Source: a virus
Virus record (IMG/VR): IMGVR_UViG_3300030106_004933
Coordinates: 1 to 31,736 of that record
DNA: 31,736 bases
Strand: one strand, 5' to 3'
Shown: positions 15,636 to 23,252 of the stretch, piece after piece
Layout: every line of letters begins with the position of its first letter
Numbering within the stretch: the stretch's first letter is position 1
The notes under the pieces: model-generated
Told to the model about the DNA's origin: nothing
The model's input: the letters and a program-made list of their open reading frames with translations, nothing else
The model's database searches: none
Position numbers and translations under genes: made by a program

Positions 15636-18600
15636 ATGGCACTTATTGACGAACAAGCCGCCGCGGCATCCGCGGCGGGCGGCACCCTTGTGCCTGACGA
15701 TGCGGTACAGGTTGCCGGCATGGGTCAGGCAGCTTCGCGTCTAGGTGAATCTGCCTCGCGCTTAGGGCGATCAATCCTAGATCGCGCTACCGGCAAGGGC
15801 GGCAAGATGATGGGCGCCGGCCGCGACAAAGCGGCTGCGCGCATGCGCGAGGCGTTGCAGGAAAGCCCAGACGAGACGTCAGCGCCACAGATCGTCGAAG
15901 AGCCAGAAGCTGCGATGCCGCGTGTGGCTGAGCCCGTTGAAGAGATACCGGCAGCGCTGCGCTACGACGATCCCTACGCGCGGTATGACACAGGCAGCGT
16001 CTTAGACGACACCCGTATACGTGTCACCGAAGAAGATGTTGAGGCGTCACTGCGCGCGCCCGCGCAGCGCCAGGAAGATATGGACTCGCCAGTGGCGCTG
16101 AATGAGCCGCTTGCTGATTTTAACGAGAACCGATTGCCTGACGAGAATGCTGTGCTGGCGCGGATTGATCAAAATAGTAGAGCATTCAAACAACAAATCG
16201 ACGAGGCAAAGCGCGGCGAAATTGAGCTGAAGACAACGCGTGAGATGGCTGACCTCATTGGAACGTCGCAGAAAAAAGTCCGCCAGGTTGCCCAAAGTTT
16301 ATTGGCGCGCGAAGCGGGCCAGGTCGCGCAAGTCAAGGGCATGGGTTTGGCCGAGACGATGCTGGCACAGCGCGAGTTGCTTGTGACCGAAATGAGAAAG
16401 TTGGACAGCCTCGCGGAGAAGGTCTACGACCCAGACAGTCAACTGGCGCTTGGTGGGCCCAATGAGGCACTCCAGTTCCGAGCGCAGATGGAACTAGTTG
16501 CAAATCTACAGATGCAATTCAAAGGCGCGCAGACAGAGCTTGCCCGCGCATTGTCTGCATTCCGTATTCCTGTGCGATCGATGGCAGACGCCAACCCTGA
16601 ACAAGCGCGGAATATGGCAAAGATGCAGAACCGCGACCTGACTGTATTGCTGGAGGATTATGGCGGTCTAGACAACATCAACCTGGCAGCGCGCTTGTAT
16701 CAAGAGCTGGACACAGCCGACCAACGTGCCTCGTTTGCGCGAGGCCTTAGCAGGACGAAAAGAATTACGGATGCCGTCTATGAGGTCTGGCAGCATGCGC
16801 TTTTGACCAATCCTGTAACGCATACCAAAAACACGGTTGGCAACGTCGTCACGACGATGGTGCTGCCGAATGCTGAGCTGGCGCTTGCGGCCGGGATTGG
16901 TGCCGTGCGCAGAAAGTTTGGCGCTGATCCGCTTAATACTGTGCAGCTAGAGGATCTACAGGCGCAAGTCTTTGGGCAAATGATGGCGATCAACGAGGCA
17001 ACGAGATTAGCCGGTCGCGCGTTTGCTACAATGCAACCGCAAGGGGTGCCTGGTTCAAAAATTGACAAAATACGACAAACGACTTTTGGACCGCCCCCGC
17101 CTGAAAGTTTTGTGCAAAGTTTAAAGTCTGGTGCTTTCAGCTCGTCGCGCTTCCCCGAAGTCGAAGCCACCGACAACCCCACCTTGTGGGCCAATACGAT
17201 AGACACGTTAGGAAATGTTTTTACGTTAGGCCGCGCCTCCTTCCGCGGATTAGAAGCCGGCGATACTTGGTTCAAGGTTGTCAGCATGCGCGGACAAATT
17301 TATCGCGAAGCGCTTACGACAGGTCGCGCTCGCGGCTTAGAGGGCGATGAGCTTACTGATTACATATCAGAATTTATCTCTACGCCGCCGGCAGCAACAA
17401 TGACGCGCGCCGAAGCGGTCGCAAAATATAACACGTTGCAAACAGAGTTAGACAAGGTTGGCAGATCGTTTCAGACAGTCAGTCGCGTGCCGATGCTGCG
17501 CTACTTATTCCCATTTATCAAAACGCCATACAACGCCTTCAAATACAGCTTCATCGATCGTTCAGTGCTAGGTCGCAGGTGGGGCTCAACTGGCGCGATG
17601 ATGCGCGCCGGCGGCAAACAGCGAGACGAAGCGATGGCGCGCATAACGCTGGGAACAGCGTTTGGCATGACAGGGGTTTTACTAGCTGCCGCAAGCGGTG
17701 GCGCGCTGACCGGCGGCGGGCCGACTGACCGAGGCAAAAAGCAAAACTTACGCCTTGAGGGTTGGACGCCTTATCGCATGCCGATCGGCGGTGGCGAATA
17801 TATCAACTACAATATAGAGCCACTTGGCGGAATACTGGGATTGTATGTTGACGCGTACGAGTTGCTTGGCTCCAAAGACGATTGGAGCGATATGGAGTTA
17901 TCTGAGATCGCTGGCTCAGTCGTTGGCGCGACGTTGTACAACGTCAGCAATAAATCCTATCTGAAACAATTTGCAACACTCGGCCAAGTCATGGCGGATC
18001 CCGATCGATACTCGGGGCGCGTTGTTGAGAACCTAATAAAATCGATGGTGCCGCGTGTGGTCGCCGGGATAGAACGCCAAGTAGATCCAGCGGTCAATGA
18101 GGCTAAAGGCGTCCTCGAAAGCCTGAAGGCGCAAGTGCCAGGACTTTCGTCTGAGCTGAAGCCGATGGTTGATGCCTTTGGCAATGATGTAGTGCCTGGC
18201 GTGAAGGTTGGCGAGAACAGCTACAACCTAGCGCTCGGACCCGACTGGATGTCGCCGTTCTATATTTCCAACGACAAGTCTACGCCGCTCACCAAAGAGC
18301 TTATTCGTTTGGGCGGCGTAAATCTAAGCAAAATACAAGACGAGATTACCCTGCCGGCGTCGGATGGAGAGGGCAACTTGCTGCCGTCTGATCCGATTAA
18401 GTTGCCAGACGAGATGAGATACGAGTTGCAAAAGCGTGCCGGCAAGATGGGTAAAGAAGCGCTGGAAGCGTTTATCAATACAGACGACTACAAGGCGGCC
18501 GCGGCGTTCAGTACAGGCAAGGGTAAAGCAGGAGACGCGTTGCGTGAGCGTCTAGGTGAGCGATTGCGATCAGTTTACAACGCGGCAACGGACGCAGCTC

Positions 18601-18713
18601 TAGGTGAGTTTTTGCAAGATCCTGTGTACGGCGAAGTGATTACCAAGATTAACAACCTCTTTATTGAAAGGCGGCGCAAGGAGATGTCCAAGCTGCAAGG
18701 AGACGACAATTGA
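15636..18713 (+). CDS. very large internal virion protein (T7 gp16 position)
   Basis: A 1025-residue protein, three bases after the previous stop. The N-terminal 150 residues are Ala/Glu/Pro-rich and probably disordered. A helical middle contains LLTNPVTHTKNTVGNVVTTMVLP (about 385-408, split here by eye), a pattern widespread in phage ejection proteins, and a hydrophobic segment GMTGVLLAAASGGALTGGG (about 675-693). Then come WTPYRMPIGGGEYINYN and a helical C-terminus. It is inferred to form the inner-membrane part of the DNA ejection channel. No transglycosylase motif is recognised, unlike T7 gp16. Confidence 0.75.
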   Translation: MALIDEQAAAASAAGGTLVPDDAVQVAGMGQAASRLGESASRLGRSILDRATGKGGKMMGAGRDKAAARMREALQESPDETSAPQIVEEPEAAMPRVAEPVEEIPAALRYDDPYARYDTGSVLDDTRIRVTEEDVEASLRAPAQRQEDMDSPVALNEPLADFNENRLPDENAVLARIDQNSRAFKQQIDEAKRGEIELKTTREMADLIGTSQKKVRQVAQSLLAREAGQVAQVKGMGLAETMLAQRELLVTEMRKLDSLAEKVYDPDSQLALGGPNEALQFRAQMELVANLQMQFKGAQTELARALSAFRIPVRSMADANPEQARNMAKMQNRDLTVLLEDYGGLDNINLAARLYQELDTADQRASFARGLSRTKRITDAVYEVWQHALLTNPVTHTKNTVGNVVTTMVLPNAELALAAGIGAVRRKFGADPLNTVQLEDLQAQVFGQMMAINEATRLAGRAFATMQPQGVPGSKIDKIRQTTFGPPPPESFVQSLKSGAFSSSRFPEVEATDNPTLWANTIDTLGNVFTLGRASFRGLEAGDTWFKVVSMRGQIYREALTTGRARGLEGDELTDYISEFISTPPAATMTRAEAVAKYNTLQTELDKVGRSFQTVSRVPMLRYLFPFIKTPYNAFKYSFIDRSVLGRRWGSTGAMMRAGGKQRDEAMARITLGTAFGMTGVLLAAASGGALTGGGPTDRGKKQNLRLEGWTPYRMPIGGGEYINYNIEPLGGILGLYVDAYELLGSKDDWSDMELSEIAGSVVGATLYNVSNKSYLKQFATLGQVMADPDRYSGRVVENLIKSMVPRVVAGIERQVDPAVNEAKGVLESLKAQVPGLSSELKPMVDAFGNDVVPGVKVGENSYNLALGPDWMSPFYISNDKSTPLTKELIRLGGVNLSKIQDEITLPASDGEGNLLPSDPIKLPDEMRYELQKRAGKMGKEALEAFINTDDYKAAAAFSTGKGKAGDALRERLGERLRSVYNAATDAALGEFLQDPVYGEVITKINNLFIERRRKEMSKLQGDDN

Positions 18714-20608
18714 CCGTCAGCACCACAAGCATCAAAAACTCGTATTCGGGTAACGGTAGTACGACCGCGTTTGCTTACACCTTTAAAGCGTTCGCCTCGT
18801 CCGAGATAAAAGTTTTCATTCGCACAGACAGCACGGGCGCAGAAGCGCAGCGCAGCGAAGGATCGGGTAGCACCAATTATTCGGTCAGCGGCGTCGGCAA
18901 CGCTGGCGGTGGCACGGTTACATTTGTAACGGCGCCGGCGTCAGGCGAGACAGTTGTTATTCGCAGACAGACAGCTCAGACCCAAGGCACAGACTACGTC
19001 GAGAATGATCCGTTTCCCGCCGAGGATCACGAGACGGCGCTCGATAAGCTGACGCACATTGTGCAGGAGGTGCAGGAAGAGGTTGATCGATCCTTTAAGG
19101 TTTCCAAAACGAACAGCATCACCACGCCAGAGTTTACTGACGACGCCAGTACGCGCGCGTCTAAGCTGCTTGGGTTCAGCTCCGACGGCAACACTCTGCA
19201 AGCGACGACCGGACGCGTAAGCTCGGTCAGCGTCAGCAACGTGGCGGTATCTGGCGGCGCTTCACAAGATGCAACTGTCTCGTACAGCGACACGACTGGC
19301 GCGTTGGCTTTAGGTATACCCGTTGGAAGCACTGGTGCAACGGGAAGTACCGGAAGCACTGGCGCAGCCGGAAGCGATGGGACTGACGGCGTTGGCGGCT
19401 TGCTTTACACGTTCTCTACGACGACATCTGATGCCGATCCTGGCGCGGGCGTGATCCGGTTGAACAATGGAACGCTCGGCAGCGTGTCGCAGATTTATAT
19501 CGATGACTCGACTGCCGCGTCAGGGAACCCCGATGTGTCTGCGTTCATTTTAACGTGGGACGATAGTACGCAAACGAGCGACCGTGGACAAGTCACGATC
19601 ACGAAGAAAGCGGCGCAACAAAATTTCGCAACGTACAAGATCAGCGGCGCATCGACCGACGCCAGCGGATACGTGAAGCTCGCGGTTACACACGTCGTAA
19701 GCAACGGCAGTTTTAGCAACTCCGACGCCGTACTCGTGTCGTTTGTCCGCACCGGCAACGCGGGCAGTCTTGCTGATCCTATGACCACACGCGGCGACGT
19801 AATCATTCGCGACAGTTCAAACGCGACGGCGCGTCTTGCTGCCGGTTCAGCAAATACCGTTCTGACGAGCGACGGAACAGATCCAAGCTACGCTCAGGTC
19901 GCCACGGCGATGATTGCGGACGATGCGGTGAGCCTCGCCAAGATGGCGAGCGGCACTGACGGCAACCTTATCACTTACGATGCAAGCGGCAATCCGGCGC
20001 ACGTTGCGACCGGCAGCAGCGGTCAGGTATTGACCAGCAACGGAGCTGGCGCCGCGCCGACTTTCCAAGCGGCGGGTGGTGGTCTTAATCACCTCACAAC
20101 AGCTACAGCGTCATCTTCTGCGTCACTAGATTTCACAAGTCTTATTACAAGCACATACGACGTTTATCTTATCACGTTGGATGAAATCATGCCGGCAACT
20201 CATGCAGCGGATTTATATTTGCGCCTGTCTGGAGACAACGGATCAACTTTCAGCAGTACCAATTACGCCTATGTCACCGATGTTCTCAACAAGCACAACC
20301 ATAATGACTCTGTTGTTAGAACATCGACAGGCGGGCGCGGGTTAGCGCAAATTGAACTAATGAACGGCGCGGCGGTGAACCAAGGTCAGGGCGTCAGCGG
20401 CTCAATTTACCTGTTCTCTCCGTTGAACACGGCGCTACAAGTGTCGTTGCGTTGGAGTTTTATCGGCAACCATTCTGATAAAAATATAAAAGTTGTTGAT
20501 GGAGCAGCCAAAGAAGAAACAAGCTCTGCGCGGGATGCTTTTCAGATACTGTTTCACACTGGAAATATCGCATCAGGAACGGTTCGTGTTTACGGAATAG
20601 CTAATTAA
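18710..20608 (+). CDS. tail fibre protein with T7 gp17-type anchor
   Basis: A 632-residue fibre. The N-terminal 150 residues match the T7 tail-fibre anchor: a GNGSTTAFAYTFKAF start, SGETVVIRRQTAQTQGTDY, and FPAEDHETALDKLTHIVQE followed by a short coiled region. A collagen-like Gly-X-Y stretch is at about 203-228 (GSTGATGSTGSTGAAG). A TSDGTDPSYAQVA linker repeat and a distal receptor-binding region rich in Ser/Thr follow. The TTG start overlaps the previous TGA and has AAGGAG 7 bases before it. Confidence 0.9.
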   Translation: MTVSTTSIKNSYSGNGSTTAFAYTFKAFASSEIKVFIRTDSTGAEAQRSEGSGSTNYSVSGVGNAGGGTVTFVTAPASGETVVIRRQTAQTQGTDYVENDPFPAEDHETALDKLTHIVQEVQEEVDRSFKVSKTNSITTPEFTDDASTRASKLLGFSSDGNTLQATTGRVSSVSVSNVAVSGGASQDATVSYSDTTGALALGIPVGSTGATGSTGSTGAAGSDGTDGVGGLLYTFSTTTSDADPGAGVIRLNNGTLGSVSQIYIDDSTAASGNPDVSAFILTWDDSTQTSDRGQVTITKKAAQQNFATYKISGASTDASGYVKLAVTHVVSNGSFSNSDAVLVSFVRTGNAGSLADPMTTRGDVIIRDSSNATARLAAGSANTVLTSDGTDPSYAQVATAMIADDAVSLAKMASGTDGNLITYDASGNPAHVATGSSGQVLTSNGAGAAPTFQAAGGGLNHLTTATASSSASLDFTSLITSTYDVYLITLDEIMPATHAADLYLRLSGDNGSTFSSTNYAYVTDVLNKHNHNDSVVRTSTGGRGLAQIELMNGAAVNQGQGVSGSIYLFSPLNTALQVSLRWSFIGNHSDKNIKVVDGAAKEETSSARDAFQILFHTGNIASGTVRVYGIAN

Positions 20609-20621
20609 TAGGAGTTTTGGT

Positions 20622-20942
20622 ATGGCACGATATAAAACCGTTGTATCACCGGAAGGACAAACCAACGTCGAAATTACGGGCGATGAACTCGCGGCGTTAG
20701 AAGCGTCTGAAGCAGCGGCTGAAGCGGGGCGCGTTGACCGCGCAATGGCTAACATGCGCAATGACCGCAATGCCAAACTAGCCGAGACAGATTGGTGGTC
20801 TTTTAGTGACAGTCCAACAATGACGGATGCACAAACAAGTTACCGCCAAGCCCTGCGCGATCTGCCAGCCACAGCGCCTACGCCGCCGGTAGACGACATC
20901 GAGGCTATGAAAAGCTGGCCGGTTTGGCCCACAAAACCGTGA
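20622..20942 (+). CDS. tail fibre assembly chaperone-like protein (Phage_tail_APC type)
   Basis: A 106-residue protein with AGGAG before its ATG. The core RNDRNAKLAETDWW...TMTDAQTSYRQALRDLP and the ending SWPVWPTKP match the small phage tail assembly chaperone family often placed after fibre genes. It would help fold or attach the fibre. The stop overlaps the GTG of the next gene (GTGA). Confidence 0.82.
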   Translation: MARYKTVVSPEGQTNVEITGDELAALEASEAAAEAGRVDRAMANMRNDRNAKLAETDWWSFSDSPTMTDAQTSYRQALRDLPATAPTPPVDDIEAMKSWPVWPTKP

Positions 20943-21289
20943 AGACCGCCACATCCATAGCCGCAGCCGCTTTCGCGGCTTTTTTTATGCTCGCAGGCTG
21001 CACCTCCAGCCCGGTTGAAGCCGACGCCACGGTTCGCGCGGCCCCGGCATTCCCGCCACCGGAGATCATGCGCAAAGCGGCGTACCCTTGCTGGCGTGGG
21101 ATGAAGCTAGCTCAAGCCCTAATCGAGAGCGGCATGAAACCGCGCGCCCGAGGCGTCATGCATTTTGACATTGATGCAAACGCGCCGTTGACTGAATGGT
21201 GGTCGAACGAAACCAACTTTGCGATTATCGCTGTTTACCCAAAATCAGCAGTCATGTGCGCCATATTGGTTGGCGACCACCTTGAGTGA
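20939..21289 (+). CDS. small lipoprotein of unknown function
   Basis: The frame could start at TTG 20924, but GTG 20939 is preferred because it overlaps the previous stop and gives a compact signal peptide. The 116-residue product has Lys2, a hydrophobic core (IAAAAFAAFFM) and a lipobox LAGC with Cys21, so it is probably a lipid-anchored envelope protein. The mature part ends with a segment (NFAIIAVYPKSAVMCAILVG) reminiscent of small secreted phage proteins. Position just before the lysis genes suggests an envelope role. The hydrophobic core codons form a terminator hairpin. Confidence 0.65.
   Translation: MKTATSIAAAAFAAFFMLAGCTSSPVEADATVRAAPAFPPPEIMRKAAYPCWRGMKLAQALIESGMKPRARGVMHFDIDANAPLTEWWSNETNFAIIAVYPKSAVMCAILVGDHLE
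20965..20986 (+). terminator. rho-independent terminator inside the lipoprotein signal-peptide codons
   Basis: A perfect 6-bp stem AGCCGC/GCGGCT (20965-20970 with 20975-20980) with a TTTC loop, followed by a run of seven T's including the last stem base. It lies 23 bases after the stop of the fibre chaperone gene, the natural end of the structural transcription unit. It also encodes the AAFAAFF part of the following lipoprotein signal peptide. Confidence 0.75.
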
Positions 21290-21675
21290 GTATTCGACTC
21301 GGGCAAGCTGGTGAGTACCTTACAGCGGGCTTTCTGATTAACATAGGTTTGCAAGTCATGGTGAGCCCTACAGAGGGCGCTGACTTGCTTGCGTTTGATG
21401 TAGATCGTTATTGGCGCGTTGAGGTCAAAACCTCTGCTACGCCAGAGAAAGAAAAGCCCCGATATTATCGATTCTCCACAACGCAGGGCTCTCGTAAAAA
21501 GCGCCGCGTGACTTCTGCCAAGTGTGACATCGTTGCTCTATGCGCGCTGCCGCTTCGACGCACAATTTTCCGACACGTGAATCAAGTCAAAGCCTTAAAC
21601 GTGCGCGTGCCGGTCAGTCAATTTGTAGAGGGGTGTGAACGCAGAACCTGGGAGGCAGCGATCGCATGGACATGA
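21286..21675 (+). CDS. PD-(D/E)XK nuclease-like protein
   Basis: A 129-residue protein with a GTG start overlapping the previous TGA. The active-site pattern is visible: E10 in GQAGEYLTAGFL, D33 in EGADLLAFD, then E46 and K48 in WRVEVKTS, in the order E-D-ExK expected of small PD-(D/E)XK nucleases. A basic loop (SRKKRRVTSAKCD) precedes a strand with DIVALCAL. The substrate is unknown; it could be a junction-resolving or restriction-type enzyme. It sits between two envelope/lysis genes, an unusual place for a nuclease. Confidence 0.7.
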   Translation: MSIRLGQAGEYLTAGFLINIGLQVMVSPTEGADLLAFDVDRYWRVEVKTSATPEKEKPRYYRFSTTQGSRKKRRVTSAKCDIVALCALPLRRTIFRHVNQVKALNVRVPVSQFVEGCERRTWEAAIAWT

Positions 21676-21938
21676 TTTCTGAGTACTGGGAGCAAATACT
21701 TTTGATCGGCGCGTTGATTTTCCATGCCGCGCGCAGCTACGCGCAGATCAGCGAGATGCGTAAAGACATCGATACGTTGCAAGCTGACAACCTTCGACTT
21801 CTTAAATGGACGCAACAACAGGCAGAGCAAATCGTCCAGCTACGCGCTGAGATGGATGTGGTCAACAAACAGGTGACAAGCTTGTGGGAATTCACAAACG
21901 GCATCCGCGATCGACTTAACGGACACGGGAAACACTGA
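21666..21938 (+). CDS. membrane-anchored coiled-coil protein of the lysis cassette
   Basis: A 90-residue protein with GGGAGG upstream. One hydrophobic segment (EQILLIGALIFHAARSY, about 9-25) is followed by a heptad-like coiled coil (about 28-72, ISEMRKDIDTLQADNLRLL...). The C-terminus is short and basic. This topology fits an inner-membrane lysis helper, a pinholin partner or an additional spanin-like protein, but the clearer spanin pair lies downstream. It overlaps the nuclease gene by 10 bases and shares a base with the endolysin ATG. Confidence 0.6.
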   Translation: MDMISEYWEQILLIGALIFHAARSYAQISEMRKDIDTLQADNLRLLKWTQQQAEQIVQLRAEMDVVNKQVTSLWEFTNGIRDRLNGHGKH

Positions 21939-22318
21939 TGATCGACGACTGGAGCCGCTACCCAAATTTCAGCCGCAAAGAATTCGCATGCTCGCACTGT
22001 GGTGAATGCGACATGGATCCCGAGTTCATGGACGCTTTGCAAGATCTGCGCAACCAGTTCGGACCAATGTCGCCATCAAGCGGCTATCGTTGTGCAGCTC
22101 ATCCAGTTGAGGCGCGGAAACGGAAGCCTGGCACCGGCACGCACTCGTCAGGGAAAGCGGCGGACATTGCCGTCAGCCGCGGTGATGCCGTGAAGCTTTT
22201 GCGCCTAGCCATGATGGACGGGCGGTTTACCGGCTTTGGGATCCAGCAAAAAGGCGCGAAGCGTTTTATCCATCTCGACTCAACCACAACCAACCGACCA
22301 ACAATCTGGTCATATTAA
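21938..22318 (+). CDS. endolysin, M15-family D-Ala peptidase
   Basis: A 126-residue peptidoglycan peptidase of the M15_3 type. Zinc ligands are visible as H69 and D76 in THSSGKAADIAV and H112 in FIHLD, with SGYRC (48-52) ahead and the terminal WSY typical of the family. Cysteines in CSHCGEC (18-24) could bind a second metal. There is no signal peptide, so release needs the holin. The start overlaps the previous TGA. Confidence 0.9.
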   Translation: MIDDWSRYPNFSRKEFACSHCGECDMDPEFMDALQDLRNQFGPMSPSSGYRCAAHPVEARKRKPGTGTHSSGKAADIAVSRGDAVKLLRLAMMDGRFTGFGIQQKGAKRFIHLDSTTTNRPTIWSY

Positions 22319-22329
22319 AGGAGACGAAA

Positions 22330-22512
22330 ATGATTATTGTTCAGATGTTGCTAAGCCGCCTAAAAGAGCCCTCGACCTTAGCTGGGCTTGGGTCCGTGAT
22401 GGCTGCGATAGGCATCTCGCTACCAGGGGAAGTCGTCACGCAGATCACTGTGGTGATCGGGGCGCTCGCCGGCATAGCGGCGGCTATGATGAAAGAAAAG
22501 GGTGGAGAGTGA
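22330..22512 (+). CDS. holin-like small membrane protein
   Basis: A 60-residue protein with AAGGAG before its ATG. Two hydrophobic segments (about 17-30 and 36-53) are joined by a short turn at LPGEV, and the tail is charged (MKEKGGE). Size, topology and place between endolysin and spanin-like genes support a holin. The family cannot be named from sequence alone. Confidence 0.75.
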   Translation: MIIVQMLLSRLKEPSTLAGLGSVMAAIGISLPGEVVTQITVVIGALAGIAAAMMKEKGGE

Positions 22513-22703
22513 ATGCTTGGCTTGTTGTGGCGGGATGCGCAGCGCTTGCCGCCACCGCCATTGCCGCCTTCTTCTTGGCGCGGAAAATCTCTGAGGCAAA
22601 GCAGCGTAAAGCGGTCGAAGATGCGCGTCAGCGTATGGATGCTGTTCGCGATAATGTGCCTCGCTATCATACTCGCGACCGGCTGCGCAACAGCCGTTTC
22701 TAG
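22509..22703 (+). CDS. inner-membrane spanin-like protein (Rz type)
   Basis: The GTG at 22509 overlaps the holin TGA. The 64-residue product has an N-terminal membrane anchor (WLVVAGCAALAATAIAAFFLA, about 4-24, read by eye) and a charged helix (RKISEAKQRKAVEDARQRM) ending in RDRLRNSRF, as in short i-spanins. It overlaps the following lipoprotein gene by 83 bases in another frame, the classic Rz/Rz1 arrangement. The periplasmic helix is short for spanning alone, which the longer partner may offset. The upstream 22236-22508 part of this frame is endolysin/holin shadow. Confidence 0.7.
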   Translation: MNAWLVVAGCAALAATAIAAFFLARKISEAKQRKAVEDARQRMDAVRDNVPRYHTRDRLRNSRF

Positions 22704-22953
22704 CGTTGGTGCGGCCGCGTCAGTCGCCGGCGCATACTTTGATTACCTCACAAGCGAGAAGGGCGAGGCGGTGATCGTCACGCCGCCGATCGTGGACTAC
22801 ACGAGCGAGATCCAGACGCGTGCGGCCGACGAGTTTGATAAGCTCGGGCCGCCCTGCGCACGGGACACTGTGACCGAAAATTGCTCAGCCGTCGCCAGGT
22901 TCATTATGGATTACGGCACCTTGCGAGATAAGATCCGCGCGGCGAAGGAGTGA
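22621..22953 (+). CDS. outer-membrane spanin-like lipoprotein (Rz1 type)
   Basis: The ATG at 22621 is chosen inside a longer open frame because it gives a signal peptide (VWMLFAIMCLAIILATGC) with Cys22 as the likely lipidated residue; the lipobox ATGC is slightly atypical at -3. The 110-residue product is longer than usual for Rz1, with a central EAVIVTPPIVDYTSEI stretch and two Cys in GPPCARDTVTENC that could form a disulfide. It overlaps the i-spanin-like gene out of frame. Its stop codon lies inside the inverted copy of the attP repeat. Confidence 0.68.
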   Translation: MRVSVWMLFAIMCLAIILATGCATAVSSVGAAASVAGAYFDYLTSEKGEAVIVTPPIVDYTSEIQTRAADEFDKLGPPCARDTVTENCSAVARFIMDYGTLRDKIRAAKE

Positions 22954-22961
22954 CCTTCAGG
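22951..22961 (-). repeat. inverted copy of the 11-mer CCTGAAGGTCA
   Basis: The plus strand reads TGACCTTCAGG, the exact reverse complement of the 11-mer in the tRNA anticodon arm (23128-23138) and at 23253-23263. It covers the stop codon of the spanin-like lipoprotein gene. It may be an arm-type integrase site. Confidence 0.6.
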
Positions 22962-22997
22962 GTAGGGATTTTCCCCGCGTTTTCCCCGCAGAAAAAC

Positions 22998-23037
22998 ATT
23001 CCCACACATTCCCCTGGGTTCCCCTGCATTCCCCTCT
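22998..23037 (+). repeat. four 10-base-phased ATTCCCCTnC units (attP left arm)
   Basis: Units start at 22998, 23008, 23018 and 23028 and read ATTCCCACAC, ATTCCCCTGG, GTTCCCCTGC and ATTCCCCTCT. The phasing is exactly 10 bases, so all copies face the same side of the helix. Two further TTCCCC copies followed by GC lie at 22971 and 22982. Small winged-helix excisionases bind such tandem sites and bend attP. The same unit recurs upstream of the excisionase-like gene's operon. Confidence 0.7.
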
Positions 23038-23115
23038 TGTACCTTTTGAAACGGCGGATATACTGGCGTTCCGCGCTAAGCCGTTGATTTTGTTGAGCCC
23101 CGCAAAGGGCATTTG

Positions 23116-23165
23116 TCAGGCTCATAACCTGAAGGTCAGAGGTTCAAATCCTCTCCCCGCAACCA
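23116..23165 (+). other. 3' half of initiator tRNA-Met (attP core)
   Basis: Anticodon stem TCAGG/CCTGA closes a 7-base loop CTCATAA with anticodon CAT. Then come the variable AGGTC, T-arm AGAGG/CCTCT around TTCAAAT, acceptor strand CCCCGCA, A73 and CCA. The A72 A73 CCA end and this anticodon arm fit initiator tRNA of alphaproteobacteria (recalled from known genes). No 5' half (a TGCGGGG or CGCGGGG acceptor strand, or a D-arm) lies upstream, so this is not a working tRNA gene. Integration would rebuild the host gene. Confidence 0.85.
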
Positions 23166-23178
23166 ATGAAATCAAAGG

Positions 23179-23207
23179 CTTAGCCCTAACAGGCTAGGTC
23201 TTTTTTT
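23179..23207 (+). terminator. rho-independent terminator after the half-tRNA
   Basis: A 7-bp stem CTTAGCC/GGCTAGG (one G-T pair; 23179-23185 with 23192-23198), a 6-base loop CTAACA, then TC and seven T's. It sits 14 bases after the tRNA CCA. After integration it could end the restored tRNA transcript; in the phage form it would also stop lysis-operon transcription before the integrase. Confidence 0.75.
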
Positions 23208-23252
23208 ATGCGTCCCCGCAAAACCCCCGCATTTAAATTCCCCGCAAAATAT

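Noticed and set aside
22236-22508. Upstream part of the open frame that contains the i-spanin-like gene
   Set aside because: It overlaps endolysin and holin codons in another frame and lacks a start signal; the gene begins at GTG 22509.
22998-23037. Short CRISPR-like array
   Set aside because: Units are only 10 bases with no spacers and no cas genes; exact helical phasing fits protein-binding sites.
23041-23165. A complete tRNA gene upstream of the CCA end
   Set aside because: No matching 5' acceptor strand or D-arm is found; only the half from the anticodon arm onward is present.
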